From an uncultured Bacteroidales bacterium (GTDB lineage: Bacteria > Bacteroidota > Bacteroidia > Bacteroidales > Paludibacteraceae): a stretch of 42,284 nucleotides of DNA. Location: the NCBI GenBank assembly GCA_946403315.1, contig CAMIZK010000006.1, positions 1 to 42,284 on the forward strand, written 5' to 3'. Position numbers and translations under genes: made by a program. Numbering within the stretch: position 1 is the stretch's first letter; every line of letters starts with the position of its first letter. This document shows, one piece after another, positions 9,076 through 17,801 of the stretch. A model generated the notes under the pieces. The model did not search any database and was not told the DNA's origin. It saw only the letters and a list, made by a program, of their open reading frames with translations.

Positions 9076-9110
9076 CAGCTAACAGCTAATAGCAAATGGT
9101 CAATAGCAAA
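9076..9110 (+). repeat. Heptameric repeat tract T5 (CAGCTAA CAGCTAA TAGCAAA TGGTCAA TAGCAAA)
   Basis: Five 7-nt units covering the gap and the OYE start codon. Confidence 0.75.
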
Positions 9111-10376
9111 TTATTTACGCCCTTTCAATTAGGGCCTATCACGCTGCGGAACCGTATTATCCGCAGCGCTGCTTTTGAGAATATGGCACGTAATAACCGT
9201 CCTACGCAACAGCTGCAGGACTATCACGTGTCTGTCGCACGCGGTGGGGTCGGAATGACCACCGTCGCTTATTGTGCAGTTGATCTGAGCGGTGTGTCTT
9301 TTGACGGACAGTTATATGTGAACGACGAGATCATCCCGGAGATGAAGAAGATGACCGACGCCATCCATGCGGAGGGTGCCAAGGCGTCTATTCAGATGGG
9401 TCACTGCGGAAACATGACGCATTTCTACACCTGTCATTGTATGCCGGTCAGTGCGTCGAGTGGTTTTAACCTCTATAGTCCGACCATTCACCGTCGTCTG
9501 AAGATCTCAGAGATCCAGCGCCTGGTCAAGAAATTTGGTGAGGCAGTGGACTTCGCCCGTAAGTGCGGTTTTGACTGCGTGGAGATTCACGCCGGTCATG
9601 CTTATCTGATCTCGCAGTTCCTGGCCAAACGTACCAATCATCGTTGTGACCGGTACGGCGGTAGTCTGGAGAACCGGATGCGGTTCATGAACGAGATCCT
9701 GGATGAAGTGATGGCGCATGCAGGTAACGACATGGCCATCGTCGTGAAAACCAACATGTGGGACGACTGCTGGCGCGGTGTGTCGATCGAAGAAGGTATC
9801 ACTATCGCTAAGGAGATTGCCAAGCATAAAGTGCATGGTATTGTGCTGTCCGGTGGTACGGTCAGCCGCAGTCCGATGACGATCTTAAGCGGCGCCATGC
9901 CCCATAAGACCTTGGCCCATTACATGAACATGAAGTCCTTCTGGTGGCTTAAGGCCGCACTGAACATCCCCGGCGTAGCCGCAGTGATGACACCGACTTC
10001 ACCCTTCCATGAGCTCTATTTCATGGAGAAAGCGAAAATTTTCCAAGAGGCACTGAAGGATATCGATATTCCGCTGATCTACGTCGGCGGTGTGCAGAGT
10101 GGTGATAACTGCCAGCAGATCATGGACGAAGGTTTTGAACTCTTCCAGATCGCACACGTGCTCATCAAGGATCCGGATTTCGTCAAGCATGTGCAGGAAA
10201 ATCCGCATTATCACGCCGGTTGCGGCCGTTCCAACTACTGCGTCGGCCGTATGTACAGCAAGGATATGAAGTGTCATGAGTGCGTAGAGCGTGACGGCGA
10301 AGTCATTGCACCGCGTATCAAGAAAGAGATTGAAAAACTGGAGAACAATGCTAGGATTAGTAACGGGCGCAAGTAG
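9096..10376 (+). CDS. Old Yellow Enzyme family NADH:flavin oxidoreductase, single TIM-barrel domain
   Basis: LFTPFQLGPITLRNRIIRSA, EIHAGHAYLISQFLAKRTNHRCDRYGGSLENR; C-terminal CGRSNYC-x10-CHEC cysteine cluster; lacks the C-terminal NAD/FAD domain. Confidence 0.9.
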   Translation: MVNSKLFTPFQLGPITLRNRIIRSAAFENMARNNRPTQQLQDYHVSVARGGVGMTTVAYCAVDLSGVSFDGQLYVNDEIIPEMKKMTDAIHAEGAKASIQMGHCGNMTHFYTCHCMPVSASSGFNLYSPTIHRRLKISEIQRLVKKFGEAVDFARKCGFDCVEIHAGHAYLISQFLAKRTNHRCDRYGGSLENRMRFMNEILDEVMAHAGNDMAIVVKTNMWDDCWRGVSIEEGITIAKEIAKHKVHGIVLSGGTVSRSPMTILSGAMPHKTLAHYMNMKSFWWLKAALNIPGVAAVMTPTSPFHELYFMEKAKIFQEALKDIDIPLIYVGGVQSGDNCQQIMDEGFELFQIAHVLIKDPDFVKHVQENPHYHAGCGRSNYCVGRMYSKDMKCHECVERDGEVIAPRIKKEIEKLENNARISNGRK

Positions 10377-11175
10377 CGGAATAGGTCTGCAGTATGCCAC
10401 GGCTTTGGCGCGTGATTATCACTGCGACCTCTTGCTTGTAAGTAACCAGCAGAAAGAACTGGACGAGGTAGCTGCTGATCTGGCAAAAACCTACGGTATC
10501 AAGACTGTGGCCCATTTTGCAGACCTCAGTCTGACGGATGCGGCGGAGAACCTCCATGCCTGGGTGAAAGAAAACGGCTACGTGGTAGATATCCTCATCA
10601 ACAACGCCGGTGTGTTCTTCTTCAATCCCTACTGCGAGACCGGCATGCGACGCATCGAACTGATGCTGCAACTGCACGTCATGACAGTAGCGAAACTGAC
10701 CCGTCTCTTTGCCGAAGATATGATGCAACGGGAACTAACGGAAGAAGAGGCTAACACGCGTATATGCAGGCACAAGCGCATGCGCGGGTATATATTAAAT
10801 ATGAGTAGCATGTCCGCCTGGATGGCGATGCCGGGTATTCAGACCTACAATGCCTCCAAGGCCTTCATCTATAACTTCTCCAAGTCGCTGTGGTATGAGT
10901 TCAAACCGAAGAACGTAGGTATCACCGTCATGGCACCGGGTGCCGTCGATACCAGTCTCTTTGGCTTGGCACCGAACCTGCGTAAGTTAGCCGTCAACCT
11001 GACGGTAAGTATCCCGCCGGAGAAACTGGTCAAACGGGCACTGAAGAAGATGTTCCGTAACAAGAAAGCGGACACGCCGGGATTCATCAACTGGCTCAGC
11101 ACACCGCTGCTCGTACATACGCCGGACTGGTTGCTGTTCTTCGCACAGAAGAAACTCGCCAAGTTTATGAAATAA
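10348..11175 (+). CDS. Short-chain dehydrogenase/reductase (candidate hydroxysteroid dehydrogenase)
   Basis: LVTGASSGIG, NNAGVF, MSSMSAWMAMPGIQTYNASKAF (Ser/Tyr/Lys); ATG at 10348 overlaps the OYE 3' end by 29 nt. Confidence 0.85.
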   Translation: MLGLVTGASSGIGLQYATALARDYHCDLLLVSNQQKELDEVAADLAKTYGIKTVAHFADLSLTDAAENLHAWVKENGYVVDILINNAGVFFFNPYCETGMRRIELMLQLHVMTVAKLTRLFAEDMMQRELTEEEANTRICRHKRMRGYILNMSSMSAWMAMPGIQTYNASKAFIYNFSKSLWYEFKPKNVGITVMAPGAVDTSLFGLAPNLRKLAVNLTVSIPPEKLVKRALKKMFRNKKADTPGFINWLSTPLLVHTPDWLLFFAQKKLAKFMK

Positions 11176-11213
11176 ATATCGTGCCCTTGCGGCTAAGACG
11201 TTCATGCATTAAA

Positions 11214-11239
11214 AAATAGAGCCTTTCGGGGCTCTATTT
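11214..11239. terminator. Bidirectional terminator between convergent genes
   Basis: AAATAGAGCC-TTTCGG-GGCTCTATTT, 10-bp stem. Confidence 0.75.
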
Positions 11240-12835
11240 CATTTCCTGTAACGTACGCTTGATCTCTTTGTCGAAGCGGATGTCGTAGGCCGCTTGGCCT
11301 TTCTGGTAATAGTACCGCAGCACGATCTCGGAACCTAAGAACTTCTTCACTTCCTCTTTGTTACGCCGGATCGCTTCCCGGAAATCAGGGGTGAGCAGCG
11401 ATTTGAGTTGTTCCAACTGCTGCAGGGTCGCCTCATCGATATCTTCCGCTTTCGCCATCTTGATCATATCCGCGTAGTACTTACCGGTCTCGGTCTCGTA
11501 TTCGAACTTCCGCTCGTCAAGGAACGCACAGAAATCTTCTATCTCCTCATCTGTCAGTTCAAAAACGCCCGGTTCGGCAATCCGCTCATGCGTGCGGCGG
11601 TACCGGGTAGCGTAGTCGAAGAAATAATGATCGATATAGAGCGCATAGGAGATATCCAGTTTGGAGGAGTCGTTGATCACGATGTCCGGCATAATACCGC
11701 CCGCCGTGTCTTTCTTCAACGCATGACCTTTCTGCCGTTCGCTGTAGTCAATTGCCTGGATGCAGCGGCCGGAAGGCAGGTAGTACTTACTGGTCGTCAC
11801 CTTGATATGTCCGCCGTATGCCACGGAACGGATGTTCTGCACCAGACCTTTTCCATATGTCCGTTGACCGATCAGTTTGGCTCTGCCTAAGTCCTGCAAG
11901 GCACCGGCTACAATCTCACTGGCAGAAGCCGAGTTCTTGTCCACCATTACGATGAGCGGCAGGTCTTTGTACCGCGGTGTGTTCCGCGTGCGGTAGGTGT
12001 AGTTGCTGTTGTTGTTCTTTCCCTTCACTTCCACCACCGTCTGTCCTTCTTCTACAAAGAGGTTAAGGATCTGAATAGCCTCACTCACGATACCACCACC
12101 GTTACCACGCAGGTCGATGATCAGTTTGCGTGCGCCGTGGGTATAATACAGTTCATCCAAAGCATTGGTGAAAGCCTGTGCCGAACCGTCCGTGAACTCA
12201 TCAAAAGCGATGTATCCGACGGGTTCGGAGAGACTATCTGCCGTGAAGACGGTGTAGAAACGAACCGGGTCCATATGGATATCTTCGCGTACGATCTCCA
12301 CCTTGAAGGGTTTGGCCACGCCTTCCCGTTGGATCTCCAGCACCACGGTCGTACCCGGTACACCACGCAGGTTATTGCTCACCTCACTGACCGTCAGACC
12401 CTTGGTCTTCTTTCCGTCCACACTCAGCAACCGGTCACCGGCCATGATTCCGGCTTTCTGGGCCGGTTTGCCTTCATACGGATTCACGATAAACGTCGCC
12501 AACGAGTCTTTCGCTTTCCCGTTAGGCAACGGACGCTGCTGGATGATCGAACCGATACCACCGTACTTACCCGTCGTCAGCATACGCAGATCCCGGTCTT
12601 TCTCCTTGGGATAATAGACGGTGTAGGGATCGATCTGCTTTAGCATCGCATTAATCGCCGTCTCGGTCAAGGACTCGTAGTTCAGCGTGTCCACATAGCT
12701 GACATCCACCTGCCGTAGCACATCGTTGAAGATCGTGATGCATTCGTCGGCACGTGAAGTCGCTTTCCGTTCCTGCGCTTGCGGTGAAAGACTAACGCAG
12801 AGTATTAGGAACAAAGTCACTAACGTCTTTTCCAT
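11234..12835 (-). CDS. S41 family C-terminal processing peptidase with PDZ domain
   Basis: GIMAGDRLLSVDGKKTKGLTV (PDZ), LIIDLRGNGGG, KNSASASEIVAGALQD catalytic region. Confidence 0.9.
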   Translation of the reverse strand: MEKTLVTLFLILCVSLSPQAQERKATSRADECITIFNDVLRQVDVSYVDTLNYESLTETAINAMLKQIDPYTVYYPKEKDRDLRMLTTGKYGGIGSIIQQRPLPNGKAKDSLATFIVNPYEGKPAQKAGIMAGDRLLSVDGKKTKGLTVSEVSNNLRGVPGTTVVLEIQREGVAKPFKVEIVREDIHMDPVRFYTVFTADSLSEPVGYIAFDEFTDGSAQAFTNALDELYYTHGARKLIIDLRGNGGGIVSEAIQILNLFVEEGQTVVEVKGKNNNSNYTYRTRNTPRYKDLPLIVMVDKNSASASEIVAGALQDLGRAKLIGQRTYGKGLVQNIRSVAYGGHIKVTTSKYYLPSGRCIQAIDYSERQKGHALKKDTAGGIMPDIVINDSSKLDISYALYIDHYFFDYATRYRRTHERIAEPGVFELTDEEIEDFCAFLDERKFEYETETGKYYADMIKMAKAEDIDEATLQQLEQLKSLLTPDFREAIRRNKEEVKKFLGSEIVLRYYYQKGQAAYDIRFDKEIKRTLQEMK

Positions 12836-13244
12836 AGGCGTATAAGTCACGTACTAAAGTGGAAGAAATATGGGCGTACTCCGGACGGGTGTATAAGATC
12901 ACAGTCTCGATACCGGTTAACTGCTTATTGGCCTCGGCCATGTTCCGTTCGTATTCGAAATCACCGATACAACGCATGCCGCGTAAGATGAACTGTGCGC
13001 CTTGTTCTTTGGCAAAATCCACTGTCAGGCAGTCGTATATCGCTACACTCACACGGGGATCGTCCGCAAAGATCTTACGAATCGCTTCTTCCCGTTCACG
13101 AATTGGGAAGGTCTCTTTCTTGGTACTGTTCCGACCGATACCGATCACGATCTCGTCGAATAACTCCAGGCCACGCTTCACGATGTCGTAATGGCCTACG
13201 GTAAACGGATCAAAAGATCCGGGAAATATTGCTTTTTTACTCAT
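12792..13244 (-). CDS. coaD: Phosphopantetheine adenylyltransferase
   Basis: MSKKAIFPGSFDPFTVGHYDIVKRG, ISSTLVRDL. Confidence 0.95.
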   Translation of the reverse strand: MSKKAIFPGSFDPFTVGHYDIVKRGLELFDEIVIGIGRNSTKKETFPIREREEAIRKIFADDPRVSVAIYDCLTVDFAKEQGAQFILRGMRCIGDFEYERNMAEANKQLTGIETVILYTRPEYAHISSTLVRDLYAYGKDVSDFVPNTLR

Positions 13245-14244
13245 ATGCTTTTTTATAATTGATTACAGGGTTGTTATACATCTCATATAGTTTGGCTCTT
13301 AAAAAGATCTCATCTTTATTGGGGATGTCGATCAACGCCAAGCGACTTTCTATATACTCATCAAATTCCGTGCCACGGGGATAGATCTCGTAGGCTTGAT
13401 GGATATGACGGTCAATAATATCGCAAACCGACTGCAGTTTCTCCTTAGTAGGAGCGGTGCGTAACTCCGGATGCGCTTCCAACATCGCGTCTATCTCCGG
13501 ATTGATGCTGGCGGTCATACGATAGACCACGTGACCTTTCTTGCCGCGAATACCCGTGTGCATGGATTTGAGGTCGTCCTTCTTGCTCTTGCGCCAATGG
13601 GGATTATCGCGTTTGAGTTGCAGTTCCGCCGCCTTGAGGTAGTCACACGGATCGTACTCATAACTGATGCTGATCGGACAGATATTCAGTTTTTTTACTT
13701 CCTCAAAGAAATCCTCTCCATCCAATGTGAGCATATGCAGCACGCTGGGTTGCGTCAGGTCATTACTGTCCTTGGCACGTCCTTCCCGTTGAGCCAGCCA
13801 AATCGATTTGCCTTGACCTCTCAGGTGCTTGATATATGCCGAAAGTTGCTTGGCGTTCTCCAGCTGCGCATGCGCTCCTCCGCCGCGTTTGACGGCAAAG
13901 CACCGCAAGAAACGCATCAGGATCTCAATCCATCGTTTGACAAACAAGTTGTCTCCGACCCCGATAAACGGCCGGGTGCCGTACCAACGGCGTAAGAGGT
14001 AAGACAGCCACGCCGCATCCAGCACAATGTCGCGGTGGTTCGTCATGAAGAACGCTCCGTGACGGATATCTTTCTCAATCTGTTTCTTGTCGCCTAAATA
14101 GTCCAAGCGGAAAGATTTGGTGGTCCGCCATACCCATATTTGCAGGACAGGGAACACGAGCAACCAATCGACAATTGCCAATAACCACCCCACACGGTAG
14201 GCACGAATCTCCCTAAACCGATATTCTTTATCCTCTTTATCCAT
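13237..14244 (-). CDS. 1-acyl-sn-glycerol-3-phosphate acyltransferase-like protein
   Basis: FMTNHRDIVLDAAWL (NHxxxxD); IWLAQREGRAKD. Confidence 0.75.
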   Translation of the reverse strand: MDKEDKEYRFREIRAYRVGWLLAIVDWLLVFPVLQIWVWRTTKSFRLDYLGDKKQIEKDIRHGAFFMTNHRDIVLDAAWLSYLLRRWYGTRPFIGVGDNLFVKRWIEILMRFLRCFAVKRGGGAHAQLENAKQLSAYIKHLRGQGKSIWLAQREGRAKDSNDLTQPSVLHMLTLDGEDFFEEVKKLNICPISISYEYDPCDYLKAAELQLKRDNPHWRKSKKDDLKSMHTGIRGKKGHVVYRMTASINPEIDAMLEAHPELRTAPTKEKLQSVCDIIDRHIHQAYEIYPRGTEFDEYIESRLALIDIPNKDEIFLRAKLYEMYNNPVINYKKAYE

Positions 14245-14249
14245 AATAA

Positions 14250-14292
14250 ACTTTCAAACCATTTCAAACAATCTCAAACCTTCAAACCCTCG
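14250..14292 (-). repeat. Short-period repeat tract T7 (TTTCAAAC core) supplying the YigZ stop codon
   Basis: TTTCAAACCA TTTCAAACAA TCTCAAACC TTCAAACCC on the + strand. Confidence 0.65.
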
Positions 14293-14630
14293 AGGGCTGC
14301 TTTACTTGCTTCCCGGTACGCTACCATCAGGCCACCGGTACCTAATAAGGTACCACCAAAATAGCGCACCACTACCACTAATATATTATCCAAATTGCGT
14401 GCATCGATGGATCGTAAGATCGGTGCGCCGGCCGTACCGTGCGGTTCTCCGTCATCTTTCGTCCGCCATAAATTAGGCCCCAGACGGTAAGCATAACACA
14501 CGTGCCGGGCATCATGGTACTTCTTCTTATACCATGCAATCCGGGCTTTTGCTTCCTCTTCGTCCTTGATCGGCTCTGCGAACCCTAAGAACTTACTGCC
14601 CCGATCCTTATAGATGCCTTCAGCTATCAC
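14274..14630 (-). CDS. YigZ/IMPACT (UPF0029) N-terminal domain protein, short
   Basis: YKDRGSKFLGFAEPIKDEEEAKARI, DDGEPHGTAGAPIL, VVRYFGGTLLGTGGLMVAYREA; no second domain. Confidence 0.8.
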   Translation of the reverse strand: MIAEGIYKDRGSKFLGFAEPIKDEEEAKARIAWYKKKYHDARHVCYAYRLGPNLWRTKDDGEPHGTAGAPILRSIDARNLDNILVVVVRYFGGTLLGTGGLMVAYREASKAALEGLKV

Positions 14631-14633
14631 TAA

Positions 14634-14657
14634 CAGTTTAACAATTTAACGGTTTAA
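14634..14657 (-). repeat. Octameric repeat tract T8 (CAGTTTAA CAATTTAA CGGTTTAA)
   Basis: Three 8-nt units; contains the C1 peptidase stop codon. Confidence 0.7.
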
Positions 14658-15841
14658 CGAAGACCCAACTTCTTCCGAATATCCTTCGGAAGAGCGTCTT
14701 TATGCACTAAGATGTCATTCGTCTTGTATTGCATAAACGCTTCACTGACGTACCAGATACCCTTGTAGTCGGACTTGATGGCGCCCCAGCTGTTCTTGAT
14801 CATGTAGTATTTCTTACCGTTCTGGTCCTTGGCGGTACCGAAGATCTGCATGCCGTGGTCATCGGTCGTCTCCCAACTGTCAAACGCATCCTGCCGCATT
14901 TGCTGCGTGATCGTTTTCTCCGGCAGCGGTTTCTCCGTTAACTTGCTCTTCTTCTCATCGTTACTCATCCCGACCCACTTCGCCATATCGCTGCCGGTCA
15001 GGTCGGCTCCGTTGTCCTCGTCCGGCACCACACCGATACCTTTGCGCGTGAAACCGATCTCACTCACGTCGGCACCCCATGCCAAAGTATAACCGTGCTC
15101 GATCGCGTTGTCGATGATCCGCATCATATCCTCCATCGGCACGTTGTACATCTGATCCATGCGCCAGTTGTCCGGCACCTCCAACGCAAACTTCTCATAG
15201 AACGGATGATGCGTGTAACTCGTGATCGACACGTAGTCGTCTTCGTTGAGACCTAACATCTGCACGAAACTCTTCGGTGTGTAGGTCTTACCTTCATACA
15301 CAAACTCCTCCGGACATTTACCCAGATACGTGTCATAGATCGCCTGCAGACCCTCTTTCCACACCGGACTCACTTTCTTCAGGCTGCTTAGCCCCTTTAG
15401 ATATCCACCTGCCACACGGTCTAACTCCGCATGAACGGGTAGGGTATCGTTCTTTGTCCAGCCGTACCGGATACCCGGCATCGCTTCCTGCGGTACCAGG
15501 CCATAATGACTCATGCAATAGATCACGTCATACGCACTACCGCCCGGCGCAAAATGCGGTTCGTTATACAAGCGCACGCAATAAGTCGCCCGGTCGATCA
15601 TGGTCTTACTGACCACGAACATCTCGCTGAAATCAATCTCTTTGCCTTTGGTGCGCAGCACCTCCGACTCCAAAAATCCCAAGGTCGAGAAGGCCCAACA
15701 CGTACTACTTCTATGCTGATCCTTCACCGGCGTGATGGCTACACTGTCCACTGTCGTGAACACAAATCCGCTATCTACTTTCGCGGTATCCACCGCTGCA
15801 CTGTCTATCATCAGTGCCGTCAAACAACTTAATAATATCAT
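14654..15841 (-). CDS. C1 family (bleomycin hydrolase/aminopeptidase C-like) cysteine peptidase
   Basis: TPVKDQHRSSTCWAFSTLGFLESE (Cys site), DDHGMQIFGTAKDQNGKKYYMIKNSWG (His/Asn site). Confidence 0.9.
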   Translation of the reverse strand: MILLSCLTALMIDSAAVDTAKVDSGFVFTTVDSVAITPVKDQHRSSTCWAFSTLGFLESEVLRTKGKEIDFSEMFVVSKTMIDRATYCVRLYNEPHFAPGGSAYDVIYCMSHYGLVPQEAMPGIRYGWTKNDTLPVHAELDRVAGGYLKGLSSLKKVSPVWKEGLQAIYDTYLGKCPEEFVYEGKTYTPKSFVQMLGLNEDDYVSITSYTHHPFYEKFALEVPDNWRMDQMYNVPMEDMMRIIDNAIEHGYTLAWGADVSEIGFTRKGIGVVPDEDNGADLTGSDMAKWVGMSNDEKKSKLTEKPLPEKTITQQMRQDAFDSWETTDDHGMQIFGTAKDQNGKKYYMIKNSWGAIKSDYKGIWYVSEAFMQYKTNDILVHKDALPKDIRKKLGLR

Positions 15842-15883
15842 ATATGTATTTTAATTTCTTGCGAGGAAAGTAGCTTTCCGAGC

Positions 15884-16990
15884 TTAATCGGGAAATTCCA
15901 TCAGGTACGCTTTAATAAATGCGTCAATATCGCCATCCATCACGGCATTGACATTACTCGTCTGATAATTGGTGCGGTGGTCCTTCACACGGCGGTCATC
16001 AAACACGTAACTCCGTATCTGACTTCCCCATTCGATCTTCTTCTTCCCGGCTTCCACCTTCGCCTGTGCCTGACGGCGTTTCTCGAGTTCCAGTTCATAC
16101 AGCTGACTCCGCAAGTGCCGTAAGGCATTCTCACGGTTCTTCGGCTGGTCACGCGTCTCCGTGTTCTCAATCACGATCTCATCCGGCTGACCCGTTAACG
16201 GGTTCACGAACTTATAATGTAACCGCACACCGGACTCGACTTTGTTGACGTTCTGTCCTCCGGCACCCGAACTGCGGAAGGTGTCCCAACTGATACCCGC
16301 CGGGTTGACTTCCACCTCGATGGTATCGTCGATCAGCGGCACCACAAACACACTCGCAAACGACGTCATGCGTTTACCCTGCGCGTTATACGGACTCACA
16401 CGCACCAGACGGTGCACACCGTTCTCGGACTTCAGGTATCCGTATGCCATGTCACCTTCGATATTGAACGTCACGGTCTTGATACCGGCTTCATCGCCTT
16501 CCTGCAGGTTCTCGATCGTCACCTTATAGTCATGTTTCTCGCAGTACCGCATGTACATACGCATCAACTGTTCTGCCCAGTCTTGCGCCTCGGTACCACC
16601 TGCCCCCGACACGATCTTCAGCACCGCCGGCATCTGGTCTTCCTCATGACTCAGCATGTTCTTCATCTCCAGATCCTCCACCTCGTTCAAGGCCTTCGCA
16701 TAAGCCGCATCGACTTCCTCTTCGGTGACCAACTCTTCTTTATAATACTCAAAACTGAGTGCTAACTCTTCCGTGGCGGCACGCACACCTTCATAGCCTT
16801 CGATCCAGCGTTTGATGCCCTTCACCTTGCGCATCTGCGCCTCGGCAGCTTTGGCATCATCCCAGAATCCCGGTGCCTGCGTGTGCAACTCCTCTTCCTC
16901 CAACTGAATCCGCTTCTCGTCGATCTGCAAGTACGCCTTCAGCTTGTCTGCACGTTGTTGTACGTCTTTTAATTGTTCTATTGTGATCAT
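15884..16990 (-). CDS. prfB: Peptide chain release factor 2
   Basis: GAGGQNVNKVESGVRLHYKF; GVHRLVRVSPYNAQGKRMTSFASVFV; continuous frame with no programmed frameshift. Confidence 0.95.
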   Translation of the reverse strand: MITIEQLKDVQQRADKLKAYLQIDEKRIQLEEEELHTQAPGFWDDAKAAEAQMRKVKGIKRWIEGYEGVRAATEELALSFEYYKEELVTEEEVDAAYAKALNEVEDLEMKNMLSHEEDQMPAVLKIVSGAGGTEAQDWAEQLMRMYMRYCEKHDYKVTIENLQEGDEAGIKTVTFNIEGDMAYGYLKSENGVHRLVRVSPYNAQGKRMTSFASVFVVPLIDDTIEVEVNPAGISWDTFRSSGAGGQNVNKVESGVRLHYKFVNPLTGQPDEIVIENTETRDQPKNRENALRHLRSQLYELELEKRRQAQAKVEAGKKKIEWGSQIRSYVFDDRRVKDHRTNYQTSNVNAVMDGDIDAFIKAYLMEFPD

Positions 16991-16993
16991 AAC

Positions 16994-17028
16994 CTTTCAC
17001 TTTTCACCTTTCACTTTTCACTTTTCAA
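16994..17028 (-). repeat. Heptameric repeat tract T9 (CTTTCAC/TTTTCAC x5)
   Basis: Five exact 7-nt units between the TPR stop and prfB start. Confidence 0.8.
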
Positions 17029-17749
17029 TTCCCCTGATATATTCGATATTTGCTTTGATGAGCTCGTCATCGGGATTGAGTTTGAGTGCCTTCTTAAAAT
17101 ACTTCATCGCCTTCTTGAAATTCGGCTTCTCGCTGAAGTCCTCTTTCCATAACGCTACCACACCCATGTTGTTCCAGTACTCAGCACGTTTGGGATAGTA
17201 TTTCACCGCCATTTGTGCTACGCGTTCGCTGCGTTCCAGATCTTCTGCCGCCCAGAAACGTGCAAAATCCTCCTGCACCCGCTCGTACATATAATCGATC
17301 GTGTCCGGCGTCAGCTCATCGTTCGTCCACAACCATTTCCCGTTGTTTTTCTTCTCCTGCTGCATTGCACGCTCAACGATGCCGATCATCATGTCCGGTT
17401 GGTCGATATAGAGGTACGTTGCCGCCAAACCGAAATACAGGTCCAGACGGTTCGGAAACTTCCGGATACCTTCCTGCAACGTCATCACCGCCGAGTCCAC
17501 CTGCGCCGAATCCGTAATGAAATAGCCTTCGTACATATATCCGGCCGGTCCACCGGTCACGGTGTCTTGCAACGTGAACACCTGAGTGTTGTACGCATAG
17601 AGCGGCAGCTCCACCGACATCGTGATGCTCGACTGCAGTCCCGCATTCAGATGCTCGTTAAACCGATCGGCATACCCGTCTCCCGTTTCCTGTGCCCCGG
17701 CTAACAGCCATGAGCCAACAGCTAAAAGCAAAAATATATATTTCTTCAT
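17018..17749 (-). CDS. TPR-repeat lipoprotein/secreted protein
   Basis: Signal peptide MKKYIFLLLAVGSWLLAGAQ; AEYWNNMGVVALWKEDFSEKPNFKKAMKYFKKALKLNPDDE is TPR-like. Confidence 0.75.
   Translation of the reverse strand: MKKYIFLLLAVGSWLLAGAQETGDGYADRFNEHLNAGLQSSITMSVELPLYAYNTQVFTLQDTVTGGPAGYMYEGYFITDSAQVDSAVMTLQEGIRKFPNRLDLYFGLAATYLYIDQPDMMIGIVERAMQQEKKNNGKWLWTNDELTPDTIDYMYERVQEDFARFWAAEDLERSERVAQMAVKYYPKRAEYWNNMGVVALWKEDFSEKPNFKKAMKYFKKALKLNPDDELIKANIEYIRGIEK
17699..17733 (-). repeat. Heptameric repeat tract T10 in the TPR signal-peptide codons
   Basis: GGCTAAC AGCCATG AGCCAAC AGCTAAA AGCAAAA (+ strand). Confidence 0.65.
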
Positions 17750-17754
17750 AACTA

Positions 17755-17801
17755 TTTCAAACTTTCAAACTCTCAAACCCTCAAACAGGGACTCTGTCCC
17801 T
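17755..17801 (-). repeat. Octameric repeat tract T11 (TTTCAAAC x4) plus AGGGAC-TCT-GTCCCT palindrome
   Basis: Four 8-nt units 17755-17786, then a 15-nt inverted repeat 17787-17801. Confidence 0.75.

Noticed and set aside
15884-16990. Programmed +1 frameshift in prfB
   Set aside because: The reading frame is continuous from ATG through the canonical motifs; no CTTTGA-type site interrupts it.
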